Of a DNA stretch of 15,382 bases, positions 14,635 to 15,382 are shown piece by piece (within the stretch, counting starts at the first letter, position 1; each line of letters opens with the position of its first letter). The notes beneath the pieces were generated by a model. The model saw nothing but the letters and a program-made list of their open reading frames with translations, was not told where the DNA came from and ran no database searches. The stretch lies in NCBI GenBank assembly GCA_964531295.1, contig CAZHHJ010000044.1:1-15382 (forward strand), read 5' to 3'. The translations under genes were made by a program, and so were the position numbers. The stretch is from JAAYJK01 sp964531295. GTDB lineage: Bacteria > Bacillota > Syntrophomonadia > Syntrophomonadales > Syntrophomonadaceae.

Positions 14635-14752
14635 TTAGTCCGATGGCCATTAGCAGGCTGGAGATGGATAATTTAGTGTAATAAGTACTTTAATTATACT
14701 GCTTAAGATATGAGCATATTATTATGCGGCACTGTGCCAAGGAGGGACTATA

Positions 14753-14911
14753 ATGCTTATGATGATTAGATTGATAAAAGAGGAAACAGGGCAGGGGATG
14801 GCCGAGTATGCTATGATTTTTGTGGGCATAGTACTGATCGCCATGGTCGGCTATCAAGTATTCGGCCTCAATCTGCAGGCCAAATTGAATGAAATCACCG
14901 CTCAAATATAA
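14753..14911 (+). CDS. Flp/Fap-type class III prepilin
   Basis: A 52-residue prepilin of the Flp (type IVb) family, the small subunits of tight-adherence pili. After a short basic leader comes the processing motif G13|QGMAEY (13-19). Cleavage after G13 would put Glu at +5 and Tyr at +6, as in Flp pilins. A hydrophobic segment follows (about 20-39, AMIFVGIVLIAMVGYQVFGL), then a short polar tail. GGAGGG at 14741-14746 with a 6-nt spacer strongly supports ATG 14753. No Tad assembly genes (ATPase, secretin, prepilin peptidase) are in the window, so this is an orphan subunit gene here or sits at a cluster edge. It lies in an otherwise gene-poor stretch. Confidence 0.85.
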   Translation: MLMMIRLIKEETGQGMAEYAMIFVGIVLIAMVGYQVFGLNLQAKLNEITAQI

Positions 14912-15256
14912 AGAGGCCGTCGAGGCTGGGGGACACACTGTTGCCTGGCGTTGATTTGCTAATAATCTTACTTTCGGGAGACTTCTTATCTGGCATCTCT
15001 GCCGGTATTGCTTGCTGTTCCATCGTAAGTTTTTCAGGCCGGGTCAAATGATACAAATTTACTCGCTTGACTGTTTCGTTTTATCAAACCTTCACTTCCA
15101 CTAATACTACTTCTTAAACTGCGCCACTCGGTGCAGAGCCTTCCGCTTTCCTGTATTAAGGAAGCTTTTGCGTGTAATGAGAGCTGCTTGCTTAGCGGAA
15201 GATACGGCTTCTTTATCAACATCTCCGGAATTATGTAGCACAACTTCATATATGGC
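14912..15256 (+). other. Gene-poor stretch with candidate RNA structure
   Basis: No convincing gene is seen between the prepilin stop and the terminator. A weak 36-codon plus-strand frame with a hydrophobic start begins at TTG 14941. Several complementary stretches occur: CTTAC/GTAAG (14967-14971, 15025-15029) enclosing a CTGGCA/TGCCGG hairpin; CTGCGCC/GGTGCAG (15119-15136); and CTTCCGCT/AGCGGAAG (15140-15147, 15194-15201) enclosing two short stems. Together with the strong terminator just downstream, this may be a long 3' untranslated region or an independent small RNA. Short stems also arise by chance, so confidence is low. Confidence 0.3.
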
Positions 15257-15285
15257 AACTGCCGGGGATACCCCGGCAGTTTTTT
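15257..15285 (+). terminator. Strong rho-independent terminator
   Basis: AACTGCCGGGG (15257-15267) and CCCCGGCAGTT (15271-15281) form a GC-rich 11-bp stem with a 3-nt loop, followed by a run of T (15280-15285). This is a textbook plus-strand terminator and marks the end of a transcript coming from the left, probably that of the prepilin gene. Beyond it, 15286-15382 shows no feature. Confidence 0.85.
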
Positions 15286-15382
15286 GCTTAGTGCCAGCTG
15301 GCCTGGATCTGGGATTTGGCTGACCATAAGCTCGCGGGACTGTTTGAATAGTATTTCAGTGTAATTCAAGGTAAATATTTTT

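Noticed and set aside
14690..14938. 82-codon minus-strand open frame
   Set aside because: It is antisense to the prepilin gene, which has a strong ribosome binding site and a diagnostic processing motif; this frame has no recognisable product.
15034..15369. 111-codon minus-strand open frame
   Set aside because: It reads through the strong plus-strand terminator hairpin, has no good ribosome binding site and shows no recognisable family. A second minus-strand frame (15107-15355) is open over the same stretch, without a usable early start, so neither is convincing.

Overview
The window reads as a chromosomal segment of a low-to-mid GC Firmicute, most likely an anaerobic clostridial lineage of the Syntrophomonas type. 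The grounds are strong AGGAGG ribosome binding sites, TTG/GTG (and apparently ATT) starts, PepF and a YpsC-type methyltransferase, and dispersed 'GGGGAC...' inverted repeats. This placement is inference from style and gene content; no rRNA or species marker is present.

Layout. Positions 213-1674 (minus) hold a two-gene FetAB/YbbLM-type ABC transporter. Positions 1955-3751 (plus) encode oligoendopeptidase F, followed by a REP-like inverted repeat. Positions 4045-12536 form the centre of the window. On the plus strand is one 1175-residue protein that fuses an N-terminal GT-A glycosyltransferase domain, a long domain I do not recognise and a C-terminal GH130 mannoside phosphorylase/hydrolase domain. 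Converging on it from the minus strand are, in transcription order, a mannose-1-phosphate guanylyltransferase (ManC), a phosphomannomutase/phosphoglucomutase (ManB), a GT4 glycosyltransferase and an (alpha/alpha)-barrel-like protein that overlaps the GT4 gene by 26 nt. Next come a THUMP-domain RNA methyltransferase (12853-14013, minus), a small coiled-coil protein (14274-14498, plus) and an orphan Flp-type prepilin (14753-14911, plus) whose transcript probably runs through a structured, gene-poor stretch to a strong terminator at 15257-15285.

How the genes may work together. ManB makes mannose-1-phosphate and ManC makes GDP-mannose. The GT4 protein and the GT-A domain are candidate users of GDP-mannose. 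A GH130 phosphorylase would release mannose-1-phosphate, which is a substrate of both ManC and ManB. The locus therefore looks like a closed synthesis-and-recovery loop for a cytosolic mannan or mannoside. It resembles Leishmania mannogen turnover in chemistry, and cyclic beta-1,2-glucan synthase (GT84 plus GH94) in domain logic. This is the best candidate for a little-described system here; polymer identity, linkage and activity are all inferred.

Other points of interest are the apparent ATT start codon of manB, loss of the DxD motif in the GT-A domain, a shared 18-nt repeat at opposite ends of the window, a plus-strand mini-ORF embedded in a palindromic terminator, and the 14912-15285 structured region.
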